The position numbers and the translations under genes were made by a program. 64,000 bases of DNA, taken from contig NZ_CP013481.2 of assembly GCF_001465595.2 (NCBI RefSeq), positions 5,394,001 to 5,458,000 on the forward strand. Direction: 5' to 3'. The DNA comes from Pandoraea apista. GTDB lineage: Bacteria; Pseudomonadota; Gammaproteobacteria; Burkholderiales; Burkholderiaceae. Shown here piece by piece: positions 52,215 through 60,708 of this stretch; the stretch's first letter is position 1; every line of letters starts with the position of its first letter. The notes below the pieces were generated by a model that was not told where the DNA came from, did no database searches, and worked only from the letters and a program-made list of their open reading frames with translations.

Positions 52215-54101
52215 ATGAAAGTCACTTCGTTGCGAACCCGGATTCTGCTCATTGCCTGCCTCACGGTGGTGGGCGCCCTGATTCTCTCTGGCATCACGAC
52301 CTACGTGATCGTGCGCGACAGCATGATGTCGAGCATTGCGCACACGCTCTCGGCCGTTGCCAACGGCAATGCCAGCGCCATCGAGCGCTGGTCGGCCGAC
52401 AAGGCGCAGGCGGTCGTGGCGACGTCGCAGGTCGTCGAGAAGGGAGACCCGGCCGGGCTGGTGAAGCTCATGGGCAAGACCAACGATTTCCCGATCACGA
52501 GCATCGGCTGGTCGGACAAGACCTTCTTCTCGACCGCGCCCACCCCGGCGGACTACGATCCTACCGCCCGGCCCTGGTACAAAAGCGCGGTCGCCGCAGG
52601 CAAGCTGACCGTCACCAAGCCGTATGGCGATTCGTCGACGGGTATTCCTTACGTGGCCTTCACCGCGCCGCTCGTGCGTGACGGCCAGACCACCGGCGCC
52701 ATCAGCGGCGCCGTGGCGCTCACCGGCGTGCAGGACATCATCAAGGCGGTGCACCCCACGCCGTCGAGCCTCGCGCTGGTCGTGGCGAGCGACGGGCAGG
52801 TGATTGCCCACCCGGACAACAAGTTCTCTCTCAAGCCGTCGACGGAAGTCGCCGCCGCGCTTACCGCCGATTCGTTGCCGGGCATGGCCGCCGACGGCGC
52901 CGCACCGGTCGCCATGGAACTCGCCGGCGCGCCGAAGTTGCTCAAGGCCAAGCGCATTCCGGGTACGGACTGGTATCTCGTGGTCGCCCTCGACCGCGCG
53001 GAAGCCACTGCCGGCCTGACCCATGTGCTGGGCGCGACGGTCATCACGCTGATCGTGCTGACGCTGATCTCGCTGGCGATTGCCTCGATCTTCACGTCGC
53101 GCGCCTTCAAGCGCCTGTCGACCGTGCGCGACGCCATGGACACCATCGGTTCGGGCGACGGCGACATGACGCAACGCCTCGACGTCGTCGGTCACGACGA
53201 AGTGGCGCAAATCTCGAAGTCGTTCAATGCGTTCGTCGACAAGATCAGTTCGGTGATGCTCGATGTACGCGCCGGGGTGTCGTCGATGACATCGGCCACC
53301 AGCGAGATCGAGATGGGCAATCGCGATCTGTCGCAGCGCACGGAAGCGTCGGCGGGGTCGTTGCAGGAAACGTCGTCTGCGCTCACCGAACTGACCTCCA
53401 GCGTCAAGCAGACGGCCGACACCGCCGAGCACGCCACGCGTCTGGCTAACGACGCGAGCGCCGCTGCTGCGCGCGGGGGTCAGGTCGTAACCGATGCGGT
53501 CGGCACGATGGCGGCGATCACGCAGTCGTCGGAGCGCATCACGGAGATCATCGGCGTGATCGACGGCATTGCGTTCCAGACCAACATTCTTGCGCTCAAC
53601 GCCGCGGTGGAAGCCGCACGCGCGGGCGAGCAGGGACGCGGTTTCGCCGTGGTGGCGGGCGAGGTGCGCACGCTGGCCCAGCGCAGCGCCGCCGCGGCGC
53701 AGGAAATCAAGGCCCTCATCGAGACGTCGGTACACAACGTGAAGAGCGGCACGGAGCGCGTGCAGGCGGCAGGCACGACGATGAACGAGATCGTCGATGG
53801 GATTACGCGCGTGCAGCGTCTGGTAAGCGAGATCCACGGCGCGATGACCGAGCAGAGCGCGGGGATCAGCCAGATCGACCGCTCAGTCTCGGAAATGGAC
53901 CAGGCGACGCAGCAGAACGCGGCACTGGTGGAGGAGTCTGCTGCTGCGTCGGCGATGTTGAGCGAGCAGGCCCGCATGCTCGCCGAAACCGTGGCGCGCT
54001 TCCGTCTGCGCGAAGGGCATCGCAGCGACTCGCACGGCGTTGGCGCGCCGCAATCGCCGTCGCTGTCGGTAGTCGGATCGGCGCGGCGCCTGGCCGCCTG
54101 A
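52215..54101 (+). CDS. Methyl-accepting chemotaxis protein with double Cache sensor
   Basis: A 628-residue chemoreceptor. TM1 is near residues 8-30 ([22 protein letters not shown]), followed by a periplasmic dCACHE domain with the ligand-pocket block [11 protein letters not shown] and [24 protein letters not shown]; this family often binds amino acids. TM2 ([18 protein letters not shown]) leads into a HAMP domain ([24 protein letters not shown]) and the signalling hairpin tip [42 protein letters not shown]. No CheR-binding pentapeptide is seen at the C-terminus. The start lies 60 codons from no competing ATG; ribosome binding site is weak. Confidence 0.94.
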   Translation: MKVTSLRTRILLIACLTVVGALILSGITTYVIVRDSMMSSIAHTLSAVANGNASAIERWSADKAQAVVATSQVVEKGDPAGLVKLMGKTNDFPITSIGWSDKTFFSTAPTPADYDPTARPWYKSAVAAGKLTVTKPYGDSSTGIPYVAFTAPLVRDGQTTGAISGAVALTGVQDIIKAVHPTPSSLALVVASDGQVIAHPDNKFSLKPSTEVAAALTADSLPGMAADGAAPVAMELAGAPKLLKAKRIPGTDWYLVVALDRAEATAGLTHVLGATVITLIVLTLISLAIASIFTSRAFKRLSTVRDAMDTIGSGDGDMTQRLDVVGHDEVAQISKSFNAFVDKISSVMLDVRAGVSSMTSATSEIEMGNRDLSQRTEASAGSLQETSSALTELTSSVKQTADTAEHATRLANDASAAAARGGQVVTDAVGTMAAITQSSERITEIIGVIDGIAFQTNILALNAAVEAARAGEQGRGFAVVAGEVRTLAQRSAAAAQEIKALIETSVHNVKSGTERVQAAGTTMNEIVDGITRVQRLVSEIHGAMTEQSAGISQIDRSVSEMDQATQQNAALVEESAAASAMLSEQARMLAETVARFRLREGHRSDSHGVGAPQSPSLSVVGSARRLAA

Positions 54102-54184
54102 GGGCTGAGCCGGCATTGGGCGAGGGCGATATTGTGTACGGGAAATGGGCTTCGCAGCCATCGGGGCGCTTCGTGCGCGGAGCA

Positions 54185-54213
54185 TTCACAAAATCCGAAT
54201 TTCCCGTTACAAT
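54185..54213 (+). promoter_or_regulatory. Promoter of tRNA-Leu
   Basis: TTCACA (54185-54190) and TACAAT (54208-54213) with a 17-base spacer, 11 bases before the first base of the tRNA. Good sigma-70 fit. Confidence 0.65.
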
Positions 54214-54224
54214 CGCCGTCCCTT

Positions 54225-54309
54225 GCCCAGGTGGCGGAATTGGTAGACGCACTATCTTGAGGGGGTAGCGCCGAGAGGCGTGCGGGTTCGAGTCCCGCCC
54301 TGGGCACCA
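54225..54309 (+). tRNA. tRNA-Leu (anticodon GAG)
   Basis: An 85-base class II tRNA with encoded CCA. Acceptor stem GCCCAGG pairs with CCTGGGC. The D-arm GGCGGAATTGGTAGACGC is typical of leucine tRNAs. The anticodon stem CTATC/GGTAG encloses the loop TTGAGGG, giving anticodon GAG. There is a long variable arm (GCGCCGAGAGGCG) and the TPsiC arm GCGGGTTCGAGTCCCGC. Confidence 0.95.
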
Positions 54310-54310
54310 C

Positions 54311-54336
54311 AAGCGCTATGTTCATTAGCGCTTCTT
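54311..54336 (+). terminator. Hairpin after tRNA-Leu
   Basis: AAGCGCTA and TAGCGCTT form an 8-bp perfect stem with a seven-base loop, immediately 3' to the tRNA, followed by CTTC. It is probably the tRNA terminator, with a weak T run. Confidence 0.6.
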
Positions 54337-54461
54337 CAGCGACTTGGCGTAATTTTGGCGTAGCCGCCCGCAGTCCGCCTATCTGTGCGCAGGTTGGCTA
54401 AATCGACTCCGGCCGCGCGGCTTGCCCGCCACCCCAGCGCCGACATGCCGTCAGCAGCCCT

Positions 54462-55316
54462 TCACTTTGCGTCCGATGGTTTGGAGTAGGGCTTCATAAA
54501 CGTTGCCTTTGTGTAAGCCAGTCTGAAACCGGCCCGCTCCGTGTTTCGCGCACTTACGTTTTGCGCCCGCGCGGTAATGCTTGCCAAGGTGCAACCCGCC
54601 TCCCGCGCCGCAGACAATCTCGCGCGGATCAACGCAAGTTGAATACCTCGGCCACGATAGGCAGGGTGCGTGCTGGCAATGTAGAGATGCGCGATCTTAC
54701 CCATTGGACTGGCAATAACGCTCATCCCTGCGGTACCCGCAATGTGCCCGTCGAGCGTGGCGGCAAAGCGCGTGGTATCCGTTCGTGCGGCAGCGATCAG
54801 GGCAAGCGCTTCCAGGAGGGCTCGCGGCCGGGGCTTCGCCTGCATTTCGAATCCCGCCACGGAATGCGAGACAAACGTGTTCGCCGCAACGGATCGGCCG
54901 GTCGCGATCTCTATGCCGTCGGGCGGCAGAATTTCAACGTCATCGTCCCTCAGTTCACGGACATAAGTATTGCTGAACGCGTTGACCACGTATCCGCGCG
55001 CCGATAAAACAGCAAGCGTGGAAGGGGTGGCGTGGGGGCACACGTCGATCTCGACATCGAGCGCTCGCGCATGGTATTGCGCCTCAAGTTGCTCGATCGC
55101 TTCATCGCTGACCGCGACGCCCATACCAAGACCGGTAACGTGATTCAGTTTCCGTCCAAAGGCAGGGTCGGTGAACGCGGCGATCCCCCCGCAGACGTTA
55201 AATGTGCAAACGTCTTTTCGCTTCGTGATGTCACGCAACGTTGCCACCTGTTGAGCTAAATGCTGCGCCTCAACAAATTCCAAAGTGTGGGCGATTTCAG
55301 GGCCAGTCAGAATCAT
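54462..55316 (-). CDS. GNAT-family N-acetyltransferase
   Basis: A 284-residue protein. The C-terminal GNAT domain carries the acetyl-CoA loop in LYIASTHPAYRGRGIQLALIRARLSAAREAG (R-G-R-G) and the N-E/R-R helix RNTERAGFRLAYTKATFM. The N-terminal half (ALDVEIDVCPHATPSTLAVLSARGYVVN) resembles a second, degenerate GNAT fold. Substrate unknown. The ATG at 55316 is chosen since the family fold starts there; the frame is open 82 codons further upstream. The region upstream to 55616 (300 bases) holds a hairpin at 55410-55431 and no gene. Confidence 0.82.
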   Translation of the reverse strand: MILTGPEIAHTLEFVEAQHLAQQVATLRDITKRKDVCTFNVCGGIAAFTDPAFGRKLNHVTGLGMGVAVSDEAIEQLEAQYHARALDVEIDVCPHATPSTLAVLSARGYVVNAFSNTYVRELRDDDVEILPPDGIEIATGRSVAANTFVSHSVAGFEMQAKPRPRALLEALALIAAARTDTTRFAATLDGHIAGTAGMSVIASPMGKIAHLYIASTHPAYRGRGIQLALIRARLSAAREAGCTLASITARAQNVSARNTERAGFRLAYTKATFMKPYSKPSDAK

Positions 55317-55409
55317 TGCGATCGCATCCGGGAAAGTCTGAAGCTCCGATGTTCGCCCCGCGGGCGCATGTGTACGGCGATGTAATGCGCTGAAATATAC
55401 AGATCGTGG

Positions 55410-55431
55410 GCATCCACCATTTGGTGGATGC
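55410..55431. other. Perfect 9-bp hairpin in the divergent intergenic region
   Basis: GCATCCACC-ATTT-GGTGGATGC. It lies between the acetyltransferase (minus) and the exported protein at 55617 (plus). It could be an operator dyad or an RNA hairpin; there is no T run. Confidence 0.5.
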
Positions 55432-55616
55432 TGCTCACAACAACGGTTGTCTATATTTTGCTTGAAGCGCGCGCGTCCTGTCTGGCAAAGGCAGCCCAGA
55501 CCGCTACGAAAGCAAGCGTCACGGCACGCAATACGTGCCCGATAGCCGTCCAGCCAATGCACGAAAGGAAATTACGGCCCCAGTTATCCAGCGCTTGAAT
55601 TCGGAGAATCGATATC

Positions 55617-56273
55617 GTGAGAATCTCAAAACTGCTGCCAAGTCCCCGCACGCGCGAATGGCACGAGATTGCGCGCTACGTGGCCATTGTCATTGCCTTC
55701 GGCACGACGAGTTTGAGTGCGAACGCGGAATTCTATGCGTGGCGCGTCGGGACAACAAGTTACCGGACGGGCACTGCGCAAATGGAGTACCAAGTCGTAT
55801 GGTCGGTCGGGCAAAACCGAGACCAGGCGATTCAGAATCTGAACAAGACGACATGGATCGGGCCGCCGGTAGCACGAGTCGGCGGAGGGCAGACGCTGGA
55901 CGAACTCACGAAGTGCCAAACGGCCGGGTACTTTGCCGTGATTCTGACAAGCCAGGCGCCGGCTGGAGCATGTGGAAAGTCCAGCAGAGCGGCTGCCTAT
56001 AAGGCAGCGTTGAAGTCTTGCCAAAGCAAAGCCGATTGCACCTTCACCGCAAGCCCGAACCTTCAGATTATTTCTGGATTCGATTCCGGTAAATATGCGG
56101 GTCCGAACCTTGCACCCAATCAGCAAATGAGCTTCCGATATCTGGGCGAACGCGTGGAAGAATGCGGGTTCAGTTTTATGACCGGGCGCAATGATCAATG
56201 CAGGGACACGACAAGCGGTAGTGCGGTAGTAACACCGTTCGATCCCCAGAGTTTCTTAGCAAAATACAAATAG
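55617..56273 (+). CDS. Exported hypothetical protein, cysteine-containing
   Basis: A 218-residue product of unknown family. It starts at GTG with GGAGA about ten bases upstream. A signal peptide or anchor lies at about residues 19-36 (RYVAIVIAFGTTSLSANA). The mature part contains six cysteines (KCQTAG, GACGK, KSCQSKADC, ECGF, QCRD), suggesting disulfide bonds in the periplasm or outside. It is the first of three small exported proteins on the same strand. No function can be assigned. Confidence 0.7.
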   Translation: MRISKLLPSPRTREWHEIARYVAIVIAFGTTSLSANAEFYAWRVGTTSYRTGTAQMEYQVVWSVGQNRDQAIQNLNKTTWIGPPVARVGGGQTLDELTKCQTAGYFAVILTSQAPAGACGKSSRAAAYKAALKSCQSKADCTFTASPNLQIISGFDSGKYAGPNLAPNQQMSFRYLGERVEECGFSFMTGRNDQCRDTTSGSAVVTPFDPQSFLAKYK

Positions 56274-56310
56274 CCGTACGAGAGCACGCTCGCTTCTGTC
56301 TGGAGGGCTC

Positions 56311-56691
56311 ATGCCACGACCCGCATGGAAGTCGTTATTCGCCGCCGTGTTTTTTCTTCCCGGCACGGTGTTCTGCGCAGAGGCATCGCACTCCGCAAGC
56401 TGCGAGGAGACATATTTGAAAGTCCCGTGTGATAACCACGGTGCATACACCTGCCGTCAAAAGTACCGCGAGTTAGCCTCGTGTCAGCAGGCCGAGCGCC
56501 GCGAACGCGAAGAGAAGCAACGGCAAGCAAAAGCGAAATCCGCAGATGCGAACGAACAGGCGGTGCAACTTGTTAACAAAGCCAACAGCAAATTGCGAAC
56601 CCCGTCCGGGGACCACGCACCGGCAGGAGTCGTCTCTCCACGGTTGAACGATCACACCAGTGCCCCGCGAGAAGGCGGCCAATCGTTCTAG
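56311..56691 (+). CDS. Small exported hypothetical protein with charged helix
   Basis: A 126-residue product with a signal peptide (PRPAWKSLFAAVFFLPGTVFCA), a short cysteine-containing head (SCEETYLKVPCDNHGAYTCRQKY, SCQQ), a highly charged helical segment (AERREREEKQRQAKAKSADANE) and a low-complexity tail. GGAGG precedes the start by six bases. Unknown function; 37 bases after the preceding gene and probably co-transcribed. Confidence 0.65.
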   Translation: MPRPAWKSLFAAVFFLPGTVFCAEASHSASCEETYLKVPCDNHGAYTCRQKYRELASCQQAERREREEKQRQAKAKSADANEQAVQLVNKANSKLRTPSGDHAPAGVVSPRLNDHTSAPREGGQSF

Positions 56692-56785
56692 TGCGGATGT
56701 CGCCGATCGCGCAGCGTTGGCTGTCCTCCACGCGTACCTCGAAACTGGAACGCCGCAAGTCATTTAATTTTGGAGCCCATGTCAC

Positions 56786-57253
56786 ATGAATGCACATCTG
56801 TTGCGAATATTAGCCGCGTTGATTCTGGTTGCCGGATTCGGCTTGTCCAGCCAAGCTTGGGCCGGGGTCACTTACGGCGTCGATGACGCGCGCATTCTTT
56901 CGCAGATGGATCAAGGTTGCACCAGCCCCAACTGCGAAAGAAATTCCATTCTTCCCATCACGAACAGTACGGGTGAAGCGGCTGTATGCATTCAGCCCGG
57001 CACCGAAAGTGCGAGCTATACGTACACCGGCTCGAACCAATTGGTACTCGTCTACGGTTATCACAACGCCTGCGGATTCGTCTCCTTCGTCTGGGTCAAG
57101 CATCAGGGGCAATGGCATAACGCCGGCCTGGCACAGCCGCGTCAGAATGTTGCCGTAGGAATCGTTTTTGACACGCCGCAAGGCAACCCGCCCAACGTCA
57201 TCATGTTTTGCCGTACTGCCGGGGCGCCACGCGACGATCTGCATTGCCAGTGA
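56786..57253 (+). CDS. Exported hypothetical protein, cysteine-containing
   Basis: A 155-residue product with a clear signal peptide (LLRILAALILVAGFGLSSQAWA) and six cysteines in the mature part (GCTSPNCER, AVCIQ, NACGF, MFCR, LHCQ). A repeated beta-type pattern (SYTYTGSNQLVLVYGYHN, FVSFVWVKHQGQWH) suggests a small disulfide-bonded beta domain. No family is recognised. GGAG lies upstream of the ATG at 56786, somewhat distant. A terminator follows at 57308. Confidence 0.7.
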   Translation: MNAHLLRILAALILVAGFGLSSQAWAGVTYGVDDARILSQMDQGCTSPNCERNSILPITNSTGEAAVCIQPGTESASYTYTGSNQLVLVYGYHNACGFVSFVWVKHQGQWHNAGLAQPRQNVAVGIVFDTPQGNPPNVIMFCRTAGAPRDDLHCQ

Positions 57254-57307
57254 AAATACGTGATGCACTAATTGCTATTTGACGTCATCGGACAACCTTG
57301 TTTATCG

Positions 57308-57329
57308 CCGCTCTTGTGAGCGGTTTTTT
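57308..57329 (+). terminator. Rho-independent terminator after the exported hypothetical genes
   Basis: CCGCTC-TTGT-GAGCGG stem-loop followed by six T. It closes the group of three small exported protein genes. Confidence 0.9.
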
Positions 57330-57403
57330 GCCCGTTGCGAGCATTCCTGAATTCGGATTTGCTGTTTTCACAGGCATAGAACGACGAATCTCCGGGAGTC
57401 CAT

Positions 57404-58399
57404 ATGCCCAATATGCCCAGACGCGCTTTGCTTACCCTGCTGTTGTGGACCTCTGCGGTCTGCGCGCAAACACCGGCCTGTGTCGGGTCTGCCGCTCCCC
57501 CCTATCAAGGGCCGCTCTTTGACGCGATGGCGCAGACCGACCAGTGGCTTGACATCGACTCCGCAGTGGCGACTGCGAAACGCAACGGCGTAACCGGCAT
57601 TGCGCTGTTCGCCCGTGTGCATAAGAAGCAGGACGGGCGCTCGCTGGTTAATCACGCGGCCGAGAAAAACCCGGGCTTCATCCTTGTGGGCGCGCCCAAG
57701 CTGTTCGACATGCGCGGCGACCTGGATAACAGTTACGTATCCGACGTCTTGAAAGGCGTCGACGCGCACCGATACGCGTTCGTCGGCGAGATTCTGTACA
57801 CCCACGGAGACAAATCTGGCGGCGAGGTCACCGCCAGCGGGGAGCGCTATATCGACCCCACCCGCGCCGGTACTTCCAAGCTCATCAGCGGTTTGCAGGG
57901 CAAGTCGGTACCCGTGATGACGCATTGGGAGGTCTACGACTGGGAGCGCGACCGGCCGTTGTTCGACAAGCTTTACAGCACCTACCCGGATCAGGTCTTC
58001 GTCTGGCCGCACCTGGGATTCGCCGACGCCCAGCAAGCCACGGCAATGCTCTCCGCCCATCCAAACGTCTGGGCGACACTATCGAAGAAGGAAAAGGCGG
58101 GCGAGAATCTTGCCGACAGCGACAAGGAAGACGATATTGGTCCTCCCGTCATCGATGCTTGCGGCGTACTGCAACCCGATTGGAAGGCGATCATGATCCG
58201 CTTCCAAGACCGGCTGCTGTTCGCGACCGACGCGCATAAAGCCGGTCGCTGGTCACGCTACGCCGATATCGTCACTCGCTGGCGCGCGATCCTGGGACAA
58301 CTGCCGCCGGACGTCGCCGAGGAAATTGCTTACCGGAATGCAGCGAAGCTGTACGGCGTCACGCCCGGCTCGGCAACACCGGCCCAAGCGCTGCACTGA
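57404..58399 (+). CDS. Exported amidohydrolase-family protein
   Basis: A 331-residue TIM-barrel metal-dependent hydrolase of the amidohydrolase-2 type. A signal peptide (RRALLTLLLWTSAVCA) directs it to the periplasm. Family-like blocks: VPVMTHWEVYDWER (histidine of the HxE region), VFVWPHLGFADAQ (conserved histidine after a barrel strand), and RLLFATDAHKAG (metal aspartate) followed by the closing helix EIAYRNAAKLYG. The usual N-terminal HxH is not obvious, so the metal site may be reduced. GGGAG precedes the start. Substrate unknown. Confidence 0.75.
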   Translation: MPNMPRRALLTLLLWTSAVCAQTPACVGSAAPPYQGPLFDAMAQTDQWLDIDSAVATAKRNGVTGIALFARVHKKQDGRSLVNHAAEKNPGFILVGAPKLFDMRGDLDNSYVSDVLKGVDAHRYAFVGEILYTHGDKSGGEVTASGERYIDPTRAGTSKLISGLQGKSVPVMTHWEVYDWERDRPLFDKLYSTYPDQVFVWPHLGFADAQQATAMLSAHPNVWATLSKKEKAGENLADSDKEDDIGPPVIDACGVLQPDWKAIMIRFQDRLLFATDAHKAGRWSRYADIVTRWRAILGQLPPDVAEEIAYRNAAKLYGVTPGSATPAQALH

Positions 58400-58489
58400 G
58401 CCGTTACCCAACCGGAAAAGCAATGCGGGAATAATCTCGCCCTGACAACACCAAGTATCATCCGGGCATGTACCGGAGATATTCGGAAA

Positions 58490-58526
58490 CCCGCGACGGC
58501 GCCACGCTTCGCGGGCTTTTTATTTT
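58490..58526 (+). terminator. Rho-independent terminator after the amidohydrolase
   Basis: CCCGCGA and TCGCGGG form a 7-bp stem around a 12-base loop, followed by CTTTTTATTTT. Confidence 0.8.
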
Positions 58527-58670
58527 CCGCCGCCTCCGGTCGATCTTCATGACGGCCCACGAAACATCGGGCAACATGAAGGCACTTCAGACTCGTCCCC
58601 GTTCCGTTGCGGCGAGTCCCACACACAGCATTGCGCGATTCGCTCAGCCGAATCGCCCGGGAGAATTACG

Positions 58671-59060
58671 ATGATTGACGGCCTGATCGGCGGCAAACTG
58701 TACGGCAAGGCTGCACAGCGCACTGGACAAAACGGACACCCCTTCGTTACCGCGAAGGTTCGCGCAACGGGCGGAGACGGCGATGGCGATGCGATCTTCG
58801 TCAATGTGATTGCCTTCAGCGAGACAGCCATCAATGCGCTGCTGGCGCTCGAAGACGGCGATAGCGTGTCGATATCCGGCTCGCTCACGCCGAAGGTGTG
58901 GACCGACCGCAATGGCGAAACGCGTCCCGCGCTCGATATGGTCGCCACGCTCGTGATGACCGCGTATCAGGTCAAGCACAAACGGGCCACGACCCGGGGC
59001 GACGCCAGCCCCGCGCACGACGCGGACGCGGACATTGACGACGGCGACAGCCCCCACTGA
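58671..59060 (+). CDS. Single-stranded DNA-binding protein-like OB-fold protein
   Basis: A 129-residue protein that resembles the SSB fold: ALIGGKLYG-type opening (IDGLIGGKLYGKA), FVTAKVRATGGDGDGDAIFVNVIAFSETAINALLALEDGDSVSISGSLTPKVW, then a short acidic tail (DADADIDDGDS). It lacks the canonical DDDIPF tip of replicative SSB and is shorter than E. coli SSB (178), so it is likely an accessory or mobile-element-type SSB. GGGAG lies eight bases before the start. Confidence 0.78.
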   Translation: MIDGLIGGKLYGKAAQRTGQNGHPFVTAKVRATGGDGDGDAIFVNVIAFSETAINALLALEDGDSVSISGSLTPKVWTDRNGETRPALDMVATLVMTAYQVKHKRATTRGDASPAHDADADIDDGDSPH

Positions 59061-59067
59061 TATCCCG

Positions 59068-60708
59068 TCAGACGGCCAACGCCGCGCCATCGCTGCGCGG
59101 ATCGTGGGCGCCCGTCGCCCATCCGTCGGCAGCTATCGCAATCACCCCCGCCTGCCCCGCCAGCGGGCTGTGGCTCGGCAATGCCGCCAGGGCATGGCCG
59201 CGCTGCGTCAGAGCGGCGAACACGTCGTCTCCCGCATCGCGCTCCAGCTTCAGATTGTCCCGGCTGTCGGAAAAGGTACGGCCAAGCAGAAAGCGCGGTT
59301 GCGAGAGCGCTTCGTACGGATTCAGACCGTAGTCGATCAGCCGCGTCAGCAGGGCACATAGCGTCTGCGGCTGACCGTCCGCCCCTTGCGTGCCGTACAG
59401 CAGGCGAGGGCGGCCGCCCTCCAGATAGATGCCGGGATTGAGCGTATGGAACGGCCGCTTACCTGGCATCAACGCATTGGGATGTGCACTGCCCAGCGGT
59501 CGGAACGCCGCCCCACGGTTGTGCCACAGCACCCCCGTATCGCCCGCCATCACACCACTTCCCCAATCGAAGTAGATCGTTTGCAACACACTGACGGCGC
59601 GCCCGGCGACGTCCGTCGCGGCGAAGTACACCGTGTCGCCCTCGCGAAAGCGATGCGGCCAGTCGAGCGCAGCATGGTCGTCGATGCGCGTCGCGGCCGC
59701 CGTCAAGTGTGCGTCGGACAACATCTCAGCCACCGGCACGTCGGCATATTCCGGGTCCGCCACGAAACGGTCGCGATCGATGAACGCCTGTTTCACCGCC
59801 TCGACAAGCCGGTGGTAATACGTTGCGCTCCCATGCGCGCAATCGCGCAGCCCCAGTCGCGCGAGTATCCCCATGATTTGCAGTGTGGTCACCCCTTGCG
59901 TCGGAGGGGGCAAGGTCGCCAGCACGCCGTCGCCGTAGGGCATTGTCAGTGCGGGCGACACGTGCACGCGCGTGGCGGCAAGGTCGTCTTGCGTAATCGG
60001 TGAACCGGCAGCTTGCAGGCCCTTCGCCATACGCGAGGCCAATTCGCCTTCGTAGAAGTCGCGCGCGCCGCCATCGGCCAGCCGCCGGAGTGTTTGCGCC
60101 AGCGCCGGTTGACGAAACCGTTCGCCCGAAACCGGTGCGCGCCCACCCGGCAGGAATGTTTGCGCGAAGCCGTGCCACGTCGCCGCGTCGCCCATCTCGC
60201 TTGCGCGATACGCATACCAGAAGTCTTGCGAACGACTCACAGCAAAACCGTCTTCGGCGGCAGCAACAGCCGGTGCGAGCAGCGACGCCCAAGACAAGGT
60301 GCCACCCCACGTATCGCGGCTCACACGATAGGCCGCCTCCCACGCCGCGACCGTCGCCGCCGTAGTCAGCGCAGAGGTGGGCCCGCGCATGGCGATCGCC
60401 GCGCCGTCGAGCAATGCCGAGGGAAGCCGCCGTGCCGCTTGTCCAATGCCTGAAACCGCGAGTGGCGACGCGTCGCCTTGCGCCCCGTCGGCAATCAACC
60501 AGAAACCGTCACCGCCAAGGCCAGTGAAGTGCGGCATCGTGACGCACAACATGGCCGCGATCGCGATGGCGGCTTCGATCGCGTTGCCGCCTTGTTGCAG
60601 CACAGTGCGGCCTGCCGCGCTCGCCAACGCATGCGGACTGGTGACCAATCCGGCGCGCCCGCCGGCCAGCCCCGCTGCCGCAGCGCCGGCAACATCTCGC
60701 GCCGTCAT
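59068..60708 (-). CDS. Gamma-glutamyltransferase-like hydrolase, cytoplasmic
   Basis: A 546-residue Ntn-hydrolase of the gamma-glutamyltranspeptidase family, which cleaves gamma-glutamyl bonds (glutathione and relatives). Blocks: LVTSPHALASAAGRTVLQQGGNAIEAAIA, GLGGDGFWLIAD, and the autoprocessing site DTVYFAATDVAGRAVS, where the threonine is the expected nucleophile (classical TTH is TVY here). C-terminal LLYGTQGADGQPQT is the GGPGG-equivalent. No signal peptide is seen, unlike periplasmic GGT. The ATG overlaps the TGA of the Liv fusion gene, so it is translationally coupled to the transporter and probably acts on imported substrate. Confidence 0.85.
   Translation of the reverse strand: MTARDVAGAAAAGLAGGRAGLVTSPHALASAAGRTVLQQGGNAIEAAIAIAAMLCVTMPHFTGLGGDGFWLIADGAQGDASPLAVSGIGQAARRLPSALLDGAAIAMRGPTSALTTAATVAAWEAAYRVSRDTWGGTLSWASLLAPAVAAAEDGFAVSRSQDFWYAYRASEMGDAATWHGFAQTFLPGGRAPVSGERFRQPALAQTLRRLADGGARDFYEGELASRMAKGLQAAGSPITQDDLAATRVHVSPALTMPYGDGVLATLPPPTQGVTTLQIMGILARLGLRDCAHGSATYYHRLVEAVKQAFIDRDRFVADPEYADVPVAEMLSDAHLTAAATRIDDHAALDWPHRFREGDTVYFAATDVAGRAVSVLQTIYFDWGSGVMAGDTGVLWHNRGAAFRPLGSAHPNALMPGKRPFHTLNPGIYLEGGRPRLLYGTQGADGQPQTLCALLTRLIDYGLNPYEALSQPRFLLGRTFSDSRDNLKLERDAGDDVFAALTQRGHALAALPSHSPLAGQAGVIAIAADGWATGAHDPRSDGAALAV

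Noticed and set aside
57298..57522. A 74-codon plus-strand frame
   Set aside because: It runs through a rho-independent terminator and into the amidohydrolase start in another frame.
54225..58670. Integrated element with tRNA attachment site
   Set aside because: No integrase, transposase or second copy of the tRNA 3' end was found in the window, so only a possible island is claimed.
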